Positions 1 through 9,229 of a DNA stretch of 64,000 nucleotides are shown piece after piece. Position 1 is the stretch's first letter. Every line of letters begins with the position of its first letter. The DNA lies in NCBI RefSeq assembly GCF_031143425.1, contig NC_090439.1, positions 351,906,027 to 351,970,026 on the forward strand. Direction: 5' to 3'. Position numbers and translations under genes: made by a program. The notes under the pieces were generated by a model that worked only from the letters and a program-made list of their open reading frames with translations, made no database searches and was not told where the DNA came from. This DNA is from Pleurodeles waltl. Taxonomy: Eukaryota; Chordata; Amphibia; Caudata; Salamandridae.

Positions 1-142
1 AAATGATGAAGAGTGATACCCTGAAACTGGTCTGTACTGCCATTTGATGGAGTTTGTTTGACCAATGACTTTGTGTTTCACCACTGCGCATATTAGTTGC
101 TCAATGTTCACCAGTAGCACATGGTATGTTTTGTTCAGTTTA

Positions 143-755
143 GCCGCCTATGGGCTTTGACATTGCATTAGTCATTACATTCTGTATTCTGCCTATTGGC
201 TTTGACATGGCATTAGCCATTACTTTCTGTATTCAGTTGAGCCGCCTATGGGCTTTGACATTGCATTAGCCATTACATTCTGTATTCTGCCTATTGGCTT
301 TGACATGCTGTATCCAGTCTAGCCGCCTATTGGCTTTGACATTGCATTCCTATTGGCTTTGACATGATGTATTCAATTTAGCTGCCTATTGACTTTGACA
401 TGCCATTAGATATTCTGCCTATGGGCTTTGACATGATATTATATATTGCATTTTGTATTCAGCTTAACTGCCTATTGGCTTTGATATGATATTATACATT
501 ACACTTTGTATTCAGCTCCGCTGCCTATTGGCTTTGACATGATATTATACATTGCATTTTATATTCAGCTCAGCTGCCTATTGGCTTTGACATGATATTA
601 TACATTGCATTTTGTATTCAGCTCAGCTGCCTATGGGCTTTGACATGATATAAGACATTGCATTTTGTATTCAGCTTAGATGCTTATTGGCTTTGACATG
701 ACACTAGACATTGCATTTGATATTTAGGTTAGCTGCCCATTGTCTTTAACGTGGA
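143..755 (+). promoter_or_regulatory. U3 array of repeated inverted-CCAAT units
   Basis: About a dozen diverged units share the core GCCTATTGGCTTTGACATG, with spacers rich in GATATTATACATTGCATTTTG-like sequence. Many units contain ATTGG, the reverse complement of the CCAAT box bound by NF-Y; others read ATGGG. The array sits upstream of the TATA-like box, where a retroviral enhancer would lie. The same array recurs in the 3' LTR at about 3934-4546. An enhancer role is inferred from position and motif repetition. Confidence 0.6.
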
Positions 756-1189
756 GTTAGACATTGCAGTTGAGAATCCAAGCTGTATTTTTCCAAGCTG
801 TGTTTTTGCACCAGAGAACCAAGATGTTTTTCTCACAGTAGACTAGACATGATAAGAGAGAGTACATGGGTGTTGTTTTTCTTCGCTTGAGCTTGGGAAC
901 AGGAGTAGTCTTGGAGACCTGGCCAGTCTCCAAAAGGCTTGCTCAGTTTCCCAGGTCTGAGAGGAGGGGGCACACCTTTGTAACGAATGTAACAGGCTGC
1001 AGAGAGTCAGATTTGAATCTGCCGGACCTCGTGCTGGAGCTTGGCGCCAGCTGCCAGCAATCCCGTGTGGGTAGATGAATCTCTTTCTCGCGGCTGACAG
1101 GGGTCATCAGCTTGCAGACCTTAGAAAGATGAAGCTGTAAATAGTTTCCCACACGGTGAAGTATTTGTTTTGCTTTGCATTCAATATCT

Positions 1190-1197
1190 TATAAATA
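1190..1197 (+). promoter_or_regulatory. TATA-like box of the 5' LTR
   Basis: TATAAATA lies 123 bp upstream of the AATAAA at 1320-1325. This is the expected order of U3 promoter, start site and R-region polyadenylation signal within one LTR. It is present in both LTRs. Confidence 0.55.
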
Positions 1198-1319
1198 TAA
1201 CCTGCTGTGTATATTGCAAACTGATATATTTTGTTTGATTAACGTTGTTTGATTAACGCGGGCTTGAAAGCTACTAATTCGTCATTCATAAATATTGTGG
1301 TTGGGGAAGAATTAACAAC

Positions 1320-1325
1320 AATAAA
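1320..1325 (+). terminator. Polyadenylation signal in the LTR
   Basis: AATAAA is followed by a T/G-rich stretch about 30 bp downstream (TTTCTGTTGTGTTATGTT). It is duplicated in the 3' LTR, where it would end the element transcript. Confidence 0.6.
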
Positions 1326-1405
1326 AGTCTTCTTTGACCTCAGAAGTGCATTTCTGTTGTGTTATGTTAGTGCTTAGAAACTAGATAAGAGGAAAGCACT
1401 ACAAT

Positions 1406-1425
1406 TGGTACCAGAAGGCGTGGGG
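1406..1425 (+). other. Primer-binding site candidate (tRNA-Leu-like)
   Basis: Two bases after the 5' LTR the sequence reads TGGTACCAGAAGGCGTGGGG. The opening TGGTACCAG matches the complement of a tRNA 3' end ending CTGGTACCA, as in leucine tRNAs with a UAA anticodon. The match becomes imperfect after the first 9-10 bases. Position and the leading TGG support the call. Confidence 0.6.
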
Positions 1426-1568
1426 TCGGTCATTAAGAGGTGATTAAGAGGGTGTTGACGAGTTGGTAGATTTCTAAGTGCACACTTTAAAAGTGTAATT
1501 GTTTTTTTGTTGTTTGGAGAATTACAGAAATTGTTTTTTTTTGGAGAATCACAGTAGCACGGCAGACC

Positions 1569-3377
1569 ATGTCTGAGAATGCATGTGTTGGTAAACTGCC
1601 CGATGGTGCTCGGAGAAACTGTGAATTGTTTTCTGTTTGGGGAATTACAGAAGCACTGCAGACCATGTCTGAAGATGCATGTGTAGCTAAAATGCCTGAT
1701 AATGCTTTGAGAAATAATTTCTGTTGTACATATGTAGAAAATGTGTCTTTTGGAAGTAATGATGACAGAAAGGTCTGGATACCTTTATCTGCTTACAGAG
1801 AAATGCAGGAGAAATGTAGGAAGTTGGAACATGAAAATAGGAATTTACATGAGCAAATTAGCCAGGATACAATAATTCAAAATAATGTTGAAAGTCATAA
1901 AAATGTTGGTTTAGAAGAATCTTTTGTTCCCCATTCCAGTAATGAAGGGGTTAAGACACCTCCGAGCTGCACTGAGTTTTCGTGTGAGCCAGGGTTTTTG
2001 GCAGACAAAATGCATTCCTTAACTGATAACACGGAGGAGAGAGACCAGAATGTGATTTACGAGTTACCGTTGCAAAATGCACAAGTAAAACGAAGGATTT
2101 TAGAGCAAGACACCCCGAGTTTCATTAGCTTGTTTGATTTTTGGAAAAAGAATAGCCCTCATTTGAGAGAAATCCTAACACTTTTGTATATGGTCACTGT
2201 GAAAAATTATATGCAGTTGCGCGCTTGTGATTTGGCAAATGAAATAATGCAGACTTTAGGTTTCTGCGCAGTGCAAGAAGAAAAAACTGATGTACATGTA
2301 ATTCAAGAACAAGGGAAGAAAATAGTGCCCCTAGCTAGAATCATACAATGGATCTGGTACTTGCAAGACAGGGCTAGAGTACCACAGATAAAAGAATTAC
2401 CAATGAAATTGTGTGCACCATTTGAATTCGTGTCCACTGAAGATAAAAAGCATGTTTGTTTTACTAATGATTCATTGACTGAAATGTTGTTTTCTGGCAC
2501 AGTAGAAGGAACAGCGTTGTATAATGTGTGTCAGATTTTAAAGCAAGAGCTACGTGAGATGTGTCATTTTTACGCTGATTTTTGGTTCATTGCTAATGTT
2601 TTAGCACCTAACTGGTTCAATTACCTTGCAGATGTTAATGAGAAAAATTCAGGGAGAGAAGTGTACACCCAGAATTCTGCCTTAGTGGGGATGGCTAAGT
2701 GGGTGCCCCAGAAATGTGAACAGCTGAGAGAAAAAGCCACTTACAGGTGGGCAGAGATGAGAGAGATGCACATTCCCCTAGATTTGATAAAAACTGTGCA
2801 GCACGCACAAAAGCAATCTGTCATGCAAGCAGTCACAGAGCAGTTGGGGAGAGGAAAGTTACCAGGACAGGAATGGGAAAGTGATCAGGTTTTAGGGAGA
2901 GTGATTGCTGCAAATTACCAAGTAAAAATCGAAATTATGCTGATACCTAGAAAAGAATCTGATTCATTCATACAAATTGGAGACAGAATGGCCCAAATTG
3001 GCAAAAATGCAGTGAATGGAGGTTTGGTAAAGAAGGAGTCTGCCCCAGCCCTTCTGACAGTGCAAGAAAAGGGAAGCTGTGGCGCAGCAGATAAAAACCT
3101 CAGTGCTGATGTGTGGGCTGAAGCCCTAAGTGACCCTCCAGAACCTGCAGAAAATATAACAAAGGGCCCCAAAAACGTCCTGCTGATTATAATACAGGGA
3201 AAGAAAGAGGAAGGATGCAGTTTAAATGTTATTTGCAAGAAAAGTCATACTTGTTTCTTTTGCAGATCCTACCACGTTTCGCCACTGTCCCTGAGTGTGC
3301 TGTGTGGTCCCCCTTCCGGTGTGTGCGTGTGGGGTCGGGGAAGGGACCGAATCCCCAACCTGAACCTGGCTGAGTAA
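1569..3377 (+). CDS. Gag-position ORF of the LTR element, 602 codons, unrecognised family
   Basis: This is the only long ORF between the LTRs and starts 166 bp after the 5' LTR. By position it should be Gag, but I recognise no matrix, capsid or zinc-knuckle motif (no CX2CX4HX4C). The N-terminus holds a 32-residue tandem duplication: MSENACVGKLPD at residue 1 recurs as MSEDACVAKMPD at residue 33. Residues about 78-95 look coiled-coil-like (EMQEKCRKLEHENRNLHEQ). The middle (about 200-400) is helical and aromatic-rich. The frame is intact, which fits a young insertion. The last 60 or so codons are cysteine- and serine-rich and may be read-through into 3' non-coding DNA, because a splice-acceptor-like tract ends in TTTTGCAG at 3265. 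This is an old or recent genomic copy of an animal retroelement; function is inferred from position only. Confidence 0.6.
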   Translation: MSENACVGKLPDGARRNCELFSVWGITEALQTMSEDACVAKMPDNALRNNFCCTYVENVSFGSNDDRKVWIPLSAYREMQEKCRKLEHENRNLHEQISQDTIIQNNVESHKNVGLEESFVPHSSNEGVKTPPSCTEFSCEPGFLADKMHSLTDNTEERDQNVIYELPLQNAQVKRRILEQDTPSFISLFDFWKKNSPHLREILTLLYMVTVKNYMQLRACDLANEIMQTLGFCAVQEEKTDVHVIQEQGKKIVPLARIIQWIWYLQDRARVPQIKELPMKLCAPFEFVSTEDKKHVCFTNDSLTEMLFSGTVEGTALYNVCQILKQELREMCHFYADFWFIANVLAPNWFNYLADVNEKNSGREVYTQNSALVGMAKWVPQKCEQLREKATYRWAEMREMHIPLDLIKTVQHAQKQSVMQAVTEQLGRGKLPGQEWESDQVLGRVIAANYQVKIEIMLIPRKESDSFIQIGDRMAQIGKNAVNGGLVKKESAPALLTVQEKGSCGAADKNLSADVWAEALSDPPEPAENITKGPKNVLLIIIQGKKEEGCSLNVICKKSHTCFFCRSYHVSPLSLSVLCGPPSGVCVWGRGRDRIPNLNLAE

Positions 3378-3811
3378 AGTGCCAGCACCATGGATCCATT
3401 TTGCGCAAACTGCGCCTTCATTTCAAGTTCAACTTGTTTGATTGCATTCTTCCACTGGAACTAAGCTGTGTTTTTTTTTTTCCCTCTCGTATGGAACTCT
3501 GACTTTTGCTTATCTTCCAGCAAACCTTTCAGGTGGACCGTGCCCCTTTACATGAGTAGAACTCATGCCACATCAAATTGCTAACACTGTTGAATTAGAG
3601 ACTCATTCAGAGTATAAAAATTGCCCAGTCTTTTCTATGTAGATGTATCTGATGTGAAAGGTTATGAGATCAATGTGTTAATTCACTTCTATTGCTTTAC
3701 AGGGATTGCTTTGATCATTCAAATCTGATTTGCTGATAATGTTTTTTTTTTGTGCTGATGTTTTTTGTTTTTGTTTGAAACAAGAGATATGTGAAACAAA
3801 AATTCATTGGT

Positions 3812-3823
3812 CAAAGGGCGGAA
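3812..3823 (+). other. Polypurine tract of the LTR element
   Basis: CAAAGGGCGGAA directly abuts the TGT of the 3' LTR. This is where plus-strand priming occurs in LTR elements and retroviruses. Confidence 0.7.
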
Positions 3824-5194
3824 TGTACTGCCATTTGATGGAGTTTGTTTGACCAATGACTTTGTGTTTCACCACTGCGCATATTAGTTGCTCAATGTTC
3901 ACCAGTAGCACATGGTATGTTTTGTTCAGTTTAGCCGCCTATGGGCTTTGACATTGCATTAGTCATTACATTCTGTATTCTGCCTATTGGCTTTGACATG
4001 GCATTAGCCATTACTTTCTGTATTCAGTTGAGCCGCCTATGGGCTTTGACATTGCATTAGCCATTACATTCTGTATTCTGCCTATTGGCTTTGACATGCT
4101 GTATCCAGTCTAGCCGCCTATTGGCTTTGACATTGCATTCCTATTGGCTTTGACATGATGTATTCAATTTAGCTGCCTATTGACTTTGACATGCCATTAG
4201 ATATTCTGCCTATGGGCTTTGACATGATATTATATATTGCATTTTGTATTCAGCTTAACTGCCTATTGGCTTTGACATGATATTATACATTACACTTTGT
4301 ATTCCGCTCCGCTGCCTATTGGCTTTGACATGATATTATACATTGCATTTTATATTCAGCTCAGCTGCCTATTGGCTTTGACATGATATTATACATTGCA
4401 TTTTGTATTCAGCTCAGCTGCCTATGGGCTTTGACATGATATAAGACATTGCATTTTGTATTCAGCTTAGATGCTTATTGGCTTTGACATGACACTAGAC
4501 ATTGCATTTGATATTTAGGTTAGCTGCCCATTGCCTTTAACGTGGAGTTAGACATTGCAGTTGAGAATCCAAGCTGTATTTTTCCAAGCTGTGTTTTTGC
4601 ACCAGAGAACCAAGATGTTTTTCTCACAGTAGACTAGACATGATAAGAGAGAGTACATGGGTGTTGTTTTTCTTCGCTTGAGCTTGGGAACAGGAGTAGT
4701 CTTGGAGACCTGGCCAGTCTCCAAAAGGCTTGCTCAGTTTCCCAGGTCTGAGAGGAGGGGGCACACCTTTGTAACAAATGTAACAGGCTGCAGAGAGTCA
4801 GATTCGAATCTGCCGGACCTCGTGCTGGAGCTTGGCGCCAGCTGCCAGCAATCCCGTGTGGGTAGATGAATCTCTTTCTCGCGGCTGACAGGGGTCATCA
4901 GCTTGCAGACCTTAGAAAGATGAAGCTGTAAATAGTTTCCCACACGTTGAAGTATTTGTTTTGCTTTGCAATCAATATCTTATAAATATAACCTGCTGTG
5001 TATATTGCAAACTGATATATTTTGTTTGATTAACGTTGTTTGATTAACGCAGGCTTGAAAGCTACTAATTCGTCATTCATAAATATTGTGGTTGGGGAAG
5101 AATTAACAACAATAAAAGTCTTCTTTGACCTCAGAAGTGCATTTCTGTTGTGTTATGTTAGTGCTTAGAAACTAGATAAGAGGAAAGCACTACA
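3824..5194 (+). repeat. 3' LTR of the young LTR element
   Basis: Second copy of the 1371-bp LTR. Differences from the 5' LTR seen by eye are single substitutions only, for example GTCTTT/GCCTTT near the end of the repeat array, ACGAAT/ACAAAT, TTTGAAT/TTCGAAT, ACGGTG/ACGTTG, TGCATTC/TGCAATC and ACGCGG/ACGCAG. No indels were noticed, and the equal lengths agree. It is followed directly by the TGGTC target duplication at 5195-5199. Confidence 0.93.
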
Positions 5195-5199
5195 TGGTC

Positions 5200-5928
5200 C
5201 CAGGATGCTTGTTTCTGGTCCAGGGAGGACATGGCTTGGCAGTTCAGGCTGGACAGTTCCCATGGGGAACAGGGTCAAGACTGATTTGCCTTTGGCTGGG
5301 TCCAAACTGGGGTGGCATGGTGAGCAAAAGAACGATGGATTAAACCCAGATTGGTGACTGGGGGTGAGTGTTTGATAAGTTTCAGCACTCCGTCCATCAT
5401 CCTTTTGTGTTCGCATCTAAGATGGGTCATATATCCTAAGTTAAAATGGTGGTCCTGCCGAAGTTTTTATACATATTCGCTAATATTCTGGTTTTGCTTC
5501 TGCAGGGTTTCTTTAAGCAGCTTCAGCAGGTTCTTTTTTGGCTAGTATGATGAGCACAATAATCAAAGGTGAGGTGAAAGATTCTTGTTGATCAACTGTG
5601 GCAGGACAGACTGGCTCTTCCAGATTTTTATCTTTATTATTGAGACGCGCAGGCACACCACTTACGCTACTGAATTCTTGTTGCCCCACCTGCAGCGCAT
5701 GTTCAAGTTGAGCAGGCACTTGCTAGATCTAGAGATGTTTCAGCCAGACTATCCCTTCATTTTGCATTGATATAGAAGTGATCGCAAATACATGCCAGGC
5801 TTGGTGGCTTCAGGTGGGTAAACTCTTAGTGGAGTACCCATATTCTCCACTTATTTCTCTTAGTGATAACACTTTGTTGACCCCAACCTGTAAATCTCTG
5901 CTATGAAAAGTTGGGTTATCAACACTAA
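5200..5928. other. Unassigned spacer
   Basis: This is flanking DNA between the LTR element and the next MITE. Short ORFs occur on both strands but show no family motif, and I see no terminal repeats or RNA gene in it. Confidence 0.5.
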
Positions 5929-6823
5929 GGGGGTCATTACAACCCTGGCGGTCGGTGGTAAAGCGGCGGTAAGACCGCAAACAGGCCGGCGGAAAAAAAA
6001 TTCATCCGCCACTTCACCATCCGGACCGCCATGGCGGTGAAGACCGCTGGGCTAGATATTGCAGTCTCCAGCCCGGCGGTCGTCACTAGACCGCCGACGG
6101 TATCAGGACCCTGCATACCGCCATGGATCTCGGGTGGTTGGGAACCGCCATGAGATCCATGGCGGTAGGCACTATCAGTGTCAGGGAATTCCTTCCCTGG
6201 CACTGATAGGGGTCTCCCCACACCCCTACACGCACACACCCTGAACATGCACATATACACCCCGACACGCACACACCCCGAATATGCACATATACACAAC
6301 CCTACATGCACACATACACCCCGACAACACATACCCACACACATACAAACAGACATGCACACCGTCCGACCCGCACACATTTCCCATACACACAGCACCC
6401 CTGCATGCATACACTCACTCACTCACCCCCTCTACACTCTCACACCCCCATGCACGCACACATCACACAACACCCCCTACCCCCTTCCCTAACGGACGAT
6501 CAACTTACCTTGTCCGTTGATCCTCCAGGAGGAGACGAGATCCATGGGGGCAGCTCTGCCACCAGAACACCGTCACCAGAACACCGCCACACCAAATCAT
6601 GGGACGTGATTCAGTGGGCGGTGTTCTGTTGGCGTGGCGGTGGAGGTTGAGCAACCTCCACTTTCCCGCCATCCGCCAGTATGGCGGCTTTCCATACGAA
6701 AAAGGACGGCGGCCTGCCAGTGGTCATTATACGCGGTGCGGAAGACCGCCACCACTGGCGGTCTTCAGCACGGCGGTACCTCAGCGGTCTTGCGAAAAGA
6801 CCGCCAAGGTCGTAATGACACCC
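5929..6823. mobile_element. Harbinger-type MITE, about 0.9 kb
   Basis: The left end GGGGGTCATTACAACCCTGG is matched inversely at the right end, where the reverse complement reads GGGTGTCATTACGACCTTGG. It is flanked by TAA (5926-5928) and TGA (6824-6826), a near-matching 3-bp duplication. The ends match those of the 8.9-kb Harbinger element at 12353-21237. Two strong hairpins lie inside: 16-bp perfect arms at 6116-6131/6152-6167, and 16 of 17 bp at 6172-6188/6193-6209. A CA-rich low-complexity stretch fills 6225-6480. No transposase is encoded; ORFs across the CA-rich tract are composition artefacts. Confidence 0.82.
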
Positions 6824-9229
6824 TGAGTGATCCTTTGAGAATGACAGTGTTTTAGCCATAAATAGCTTTTTGCACAAAGGAGGCAACTCTGCCCTTATGA
6901 CCTTAGCCCACCACATACTACAGTTGGCTGTTAAGACCGGCTTCTCTACTTATCCAGCAGAACTTGTTGAATGGCAGCCCCTCACAGCATACATCCTGTG
7001 CAAGGAGGAGGGACGCTCCTTTTCCTTTCTCCATGCTACTATTTTGGCTGCTCATGGCCCCATGAGGGACACCAAGCTGCGTTGGGAAGCCACCCTGGGT
7101 TGCCTAATTTCTGACTGAACCTGGGCCTATTGCTGTGCAAAGGTCAAATACACCCCTCTCAATTATAAGCACACATTGGTATACACTTGAAACATCTCCA
7201 TCAATATTATTACACAACTGTACGATTAGTTAGGTTTGGGGGTATAGAATTTAGTGTATGCAAGAGCTCCTGTATGGAAAACGCTAACTTTATGCATTTA
7301 TCCTTCAACTGTATAGATGTCCACCATTTATTTATGGATATATGTATTTCAAGTACTCACAGAAATTGCATTAATGGAAGAACTCCTCTCCCTTGTGATT
7401 GGTTTACAAGGGGACACATCTGCAATTCCAGAGCCATATGTAGCTGTCTTATGTCCATACTGCTGGTCCTAGCCAAGAGACAGGTGAATACGGTGTGGAT
7501 GAATATAACAGAACCCATGGTTATATACTGATTTTGAGTGGTTGCATATTGTGGCGACATAGCAGATCAATATGTGGAGGAGAAGCCGCTAGCTTCCAGA
7601 CCCAGAGACATTTGGTAACCCTATCAAGCATATCTTAGTCGAGCTGAAACTGGTGTTGCTGCAACATAGGACTTAATCCCTAATGCGGAGAAGGATTGCC
7701 CACTTTGCTATTGTTGTCACAGGGAGATGTGCCTTAGGATAGGTTATTTCTTAATATTATATTCTGCATATGCCCCCCCATAGTATAATATGTTGCCCCT
7801 GGCCATGCTGATTGTCTCTACAATTTGGGAATTTCTGTGAGCAGTACAATTTCCTTGTTAAAGACAATAAATAAAAAAAGGCAGAACTTAAATGGCACCA
7901 TGAAACCCCACAATGGTGAAAAAGCAATACAAGGATGCAGTGTACTCACAAGGCAGAATAATCACTCTGCTCACCTCTGTTTGGGCAGCCCTCTTCAGGG
8001 GCCATTTTGTGATGAGCTTTGCAAACTCTGTACACAGCCAACTGCTGGTTTAATGCACCTGTTGTGCATAACTGAATTAATTTAACCCAACAGTTCTCTG
8101 AGTTAGTGCTTTATCAGTAAACAGCACACCTCAGAAAAACAATCAGGCAGACCTTGCCTTCTATTTCCGACCTGTATTACATGAGAAGCTCACTAGCCCT
8201 AGCCAGAAGAGAAAATAAGTAAAAAAAGAAGAAACTGAGAAATCCCACCCTGGCATCAAACCAGGGACTACCTCATAACAGTTCCACAAATCTGTCTGAC
8301 TTCCGGGGTGAAGTAAGCCTACTAAACGGAGTAAGTCTACTAGACACCATGAAGAATGGAGCAAAAAAGAAAAGAGGGGGTGGTGGCAGCACGTCTAGGC
8401 TTCTTGCTGTGCCTTAACCCATAATGAACCCTTCATATTTTGCTCCCTCAACACCAGGGATATATATATTTTTTTTTTAAAGAAAAGATCGGATAGCGCT
8501 CCCAGAATGAAGGGCGTTTACCCCAAAGCTGCCCCCTTGGAGGAAGCAGAAAGCTCAATAGACACCAAGAAAAAAGTGGAAAAAATAATATCCGGTAGGG
8601 GCAGCCCACGCAAGCACTGTGCTGTGCTCCCACCCCATAACTGTCCCAATAGTCTTTCTGCCCCCCGTTAGCCAGATTGGGTGGTTTACTCACAATGTTG
8701 CCCAGAGGGTGACGGTAATACCACTACACACATTGGTGTTTTTAATAAAACAAGAAAGAGGTGGGGGCCAGTTCAAATTAGGCTATACCACCCACCCCTA
8801 GAGCCTCAACAATCTTTCTGCCCCCATGCGAATGGGTGGGTAGAAAGGCCACTAGATGCCAAGAATTTTTTTATAAATATAAAAATGAGGTTTTGGTCCA
8901 CCCTTCCTGACATCAGGCTGAACCCTCACATCTAAACCTCAATAATCTTCTGCACCTTGGGTCTACAGCATCCCCGTCCCCATAAGAAGTTGGAAGTCAT
9001 CTGGATTTTTTGGGGCATATTGTTGATATATGGGTTAGCAGAGAGGTGGTAAATGTTCATTTCCTCTCAGTTGCCAAGTGTATGATGGCAACCAGAGAAC
9101 CCTAGAAGTCCTGGGCCTTTATGAACCAATCAAAAGACATAGGTGACTCCAGGGTGATAGGGCTTGTCTGGATCTGACTACATTGTTTTACCCAGAATGC
9201 TCTGCAAACGTCTACATTTGGCTAAGATC
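6824..9229. other. Unassigned region, no gene recognised
   Basis: I see only short ORFs without motifs. Around 8450-8930 the text GTCTTTCTGCCCCC recurs about 170 bp apart (8650 and 8813), suggesting an old local duplication or a degraded repeat. No intact element ends were recognised. Confidence 0.4.

Larger units (their letters stand above)
33..1403 (+). repeat. 5' LTR of the young LTR element
   Basis: Direct repeat of 3824-5194, with identical length and TGT...ACA ends. The U3 part (about 143-755) is an array of diverged units of roughly 50 bp. A TATA-like box lies at 1190-1197 and an AATAAA at 1320-1325, which would put R and U5 in the last 150-200 bp. Short ORFs inside the LTR (for example 866-1078) recur in both LTRs only because the LTRs are near-identical; I do not consider them genes. 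Confidence 0.93.
33..5194 (+). mobile_element. Complete non-autonomous LTR retrotransposon (possibly ERV- or gypsy-related)
   Basis: Two 1371-bp direct repeats (33-1403 and 3824-5194) begin TGT and end ACA. They are flanked by a perfect 5-bp target duplication, TGGTC, at 28-32 and 5195-5199. Between them lie only 2420 bp: a primer-binding-like site just after the 5' LTR, one 602-codon ORF, and a purine-rich tract just before the 3' LTR. There is no protease, reverse transcriptase, RNase H, integrase or env reading frame, so the element must be mobilised in trans. The two LTRs differ at only about eight positions that I noticed by eye, so insertion is recent compared with everything else here. 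Superfamily is uncertain: a 5-bp duplication fits both Ty3/gypsy elements and some endogenous retroviruses. Confidence 0.93.

Noticed and set aside
866..1152. Overlapping ORFs on both strands within the LTR, repeated at 4657-4943
   Set aside because: They recur only because the LTRs are duplicates; no domain, and they overlap the promoter region.
6300..6420. CRISPR-like regular CA-rich repeats
   Set aside because: Units are irregular microsatellite, and the genome is clearly eukaryotic.
6178..6650. ORFs rich in His/Thr/Pro across CA repeats
   Set aside because: Low-complexity CA-rich DNA is open in several frames on both strands at once.
8240..8300. tRNA-like text (TGGCATCAAACCAGGGACTA)
   Set aside because: No A box or cloverleaf could be built around it.
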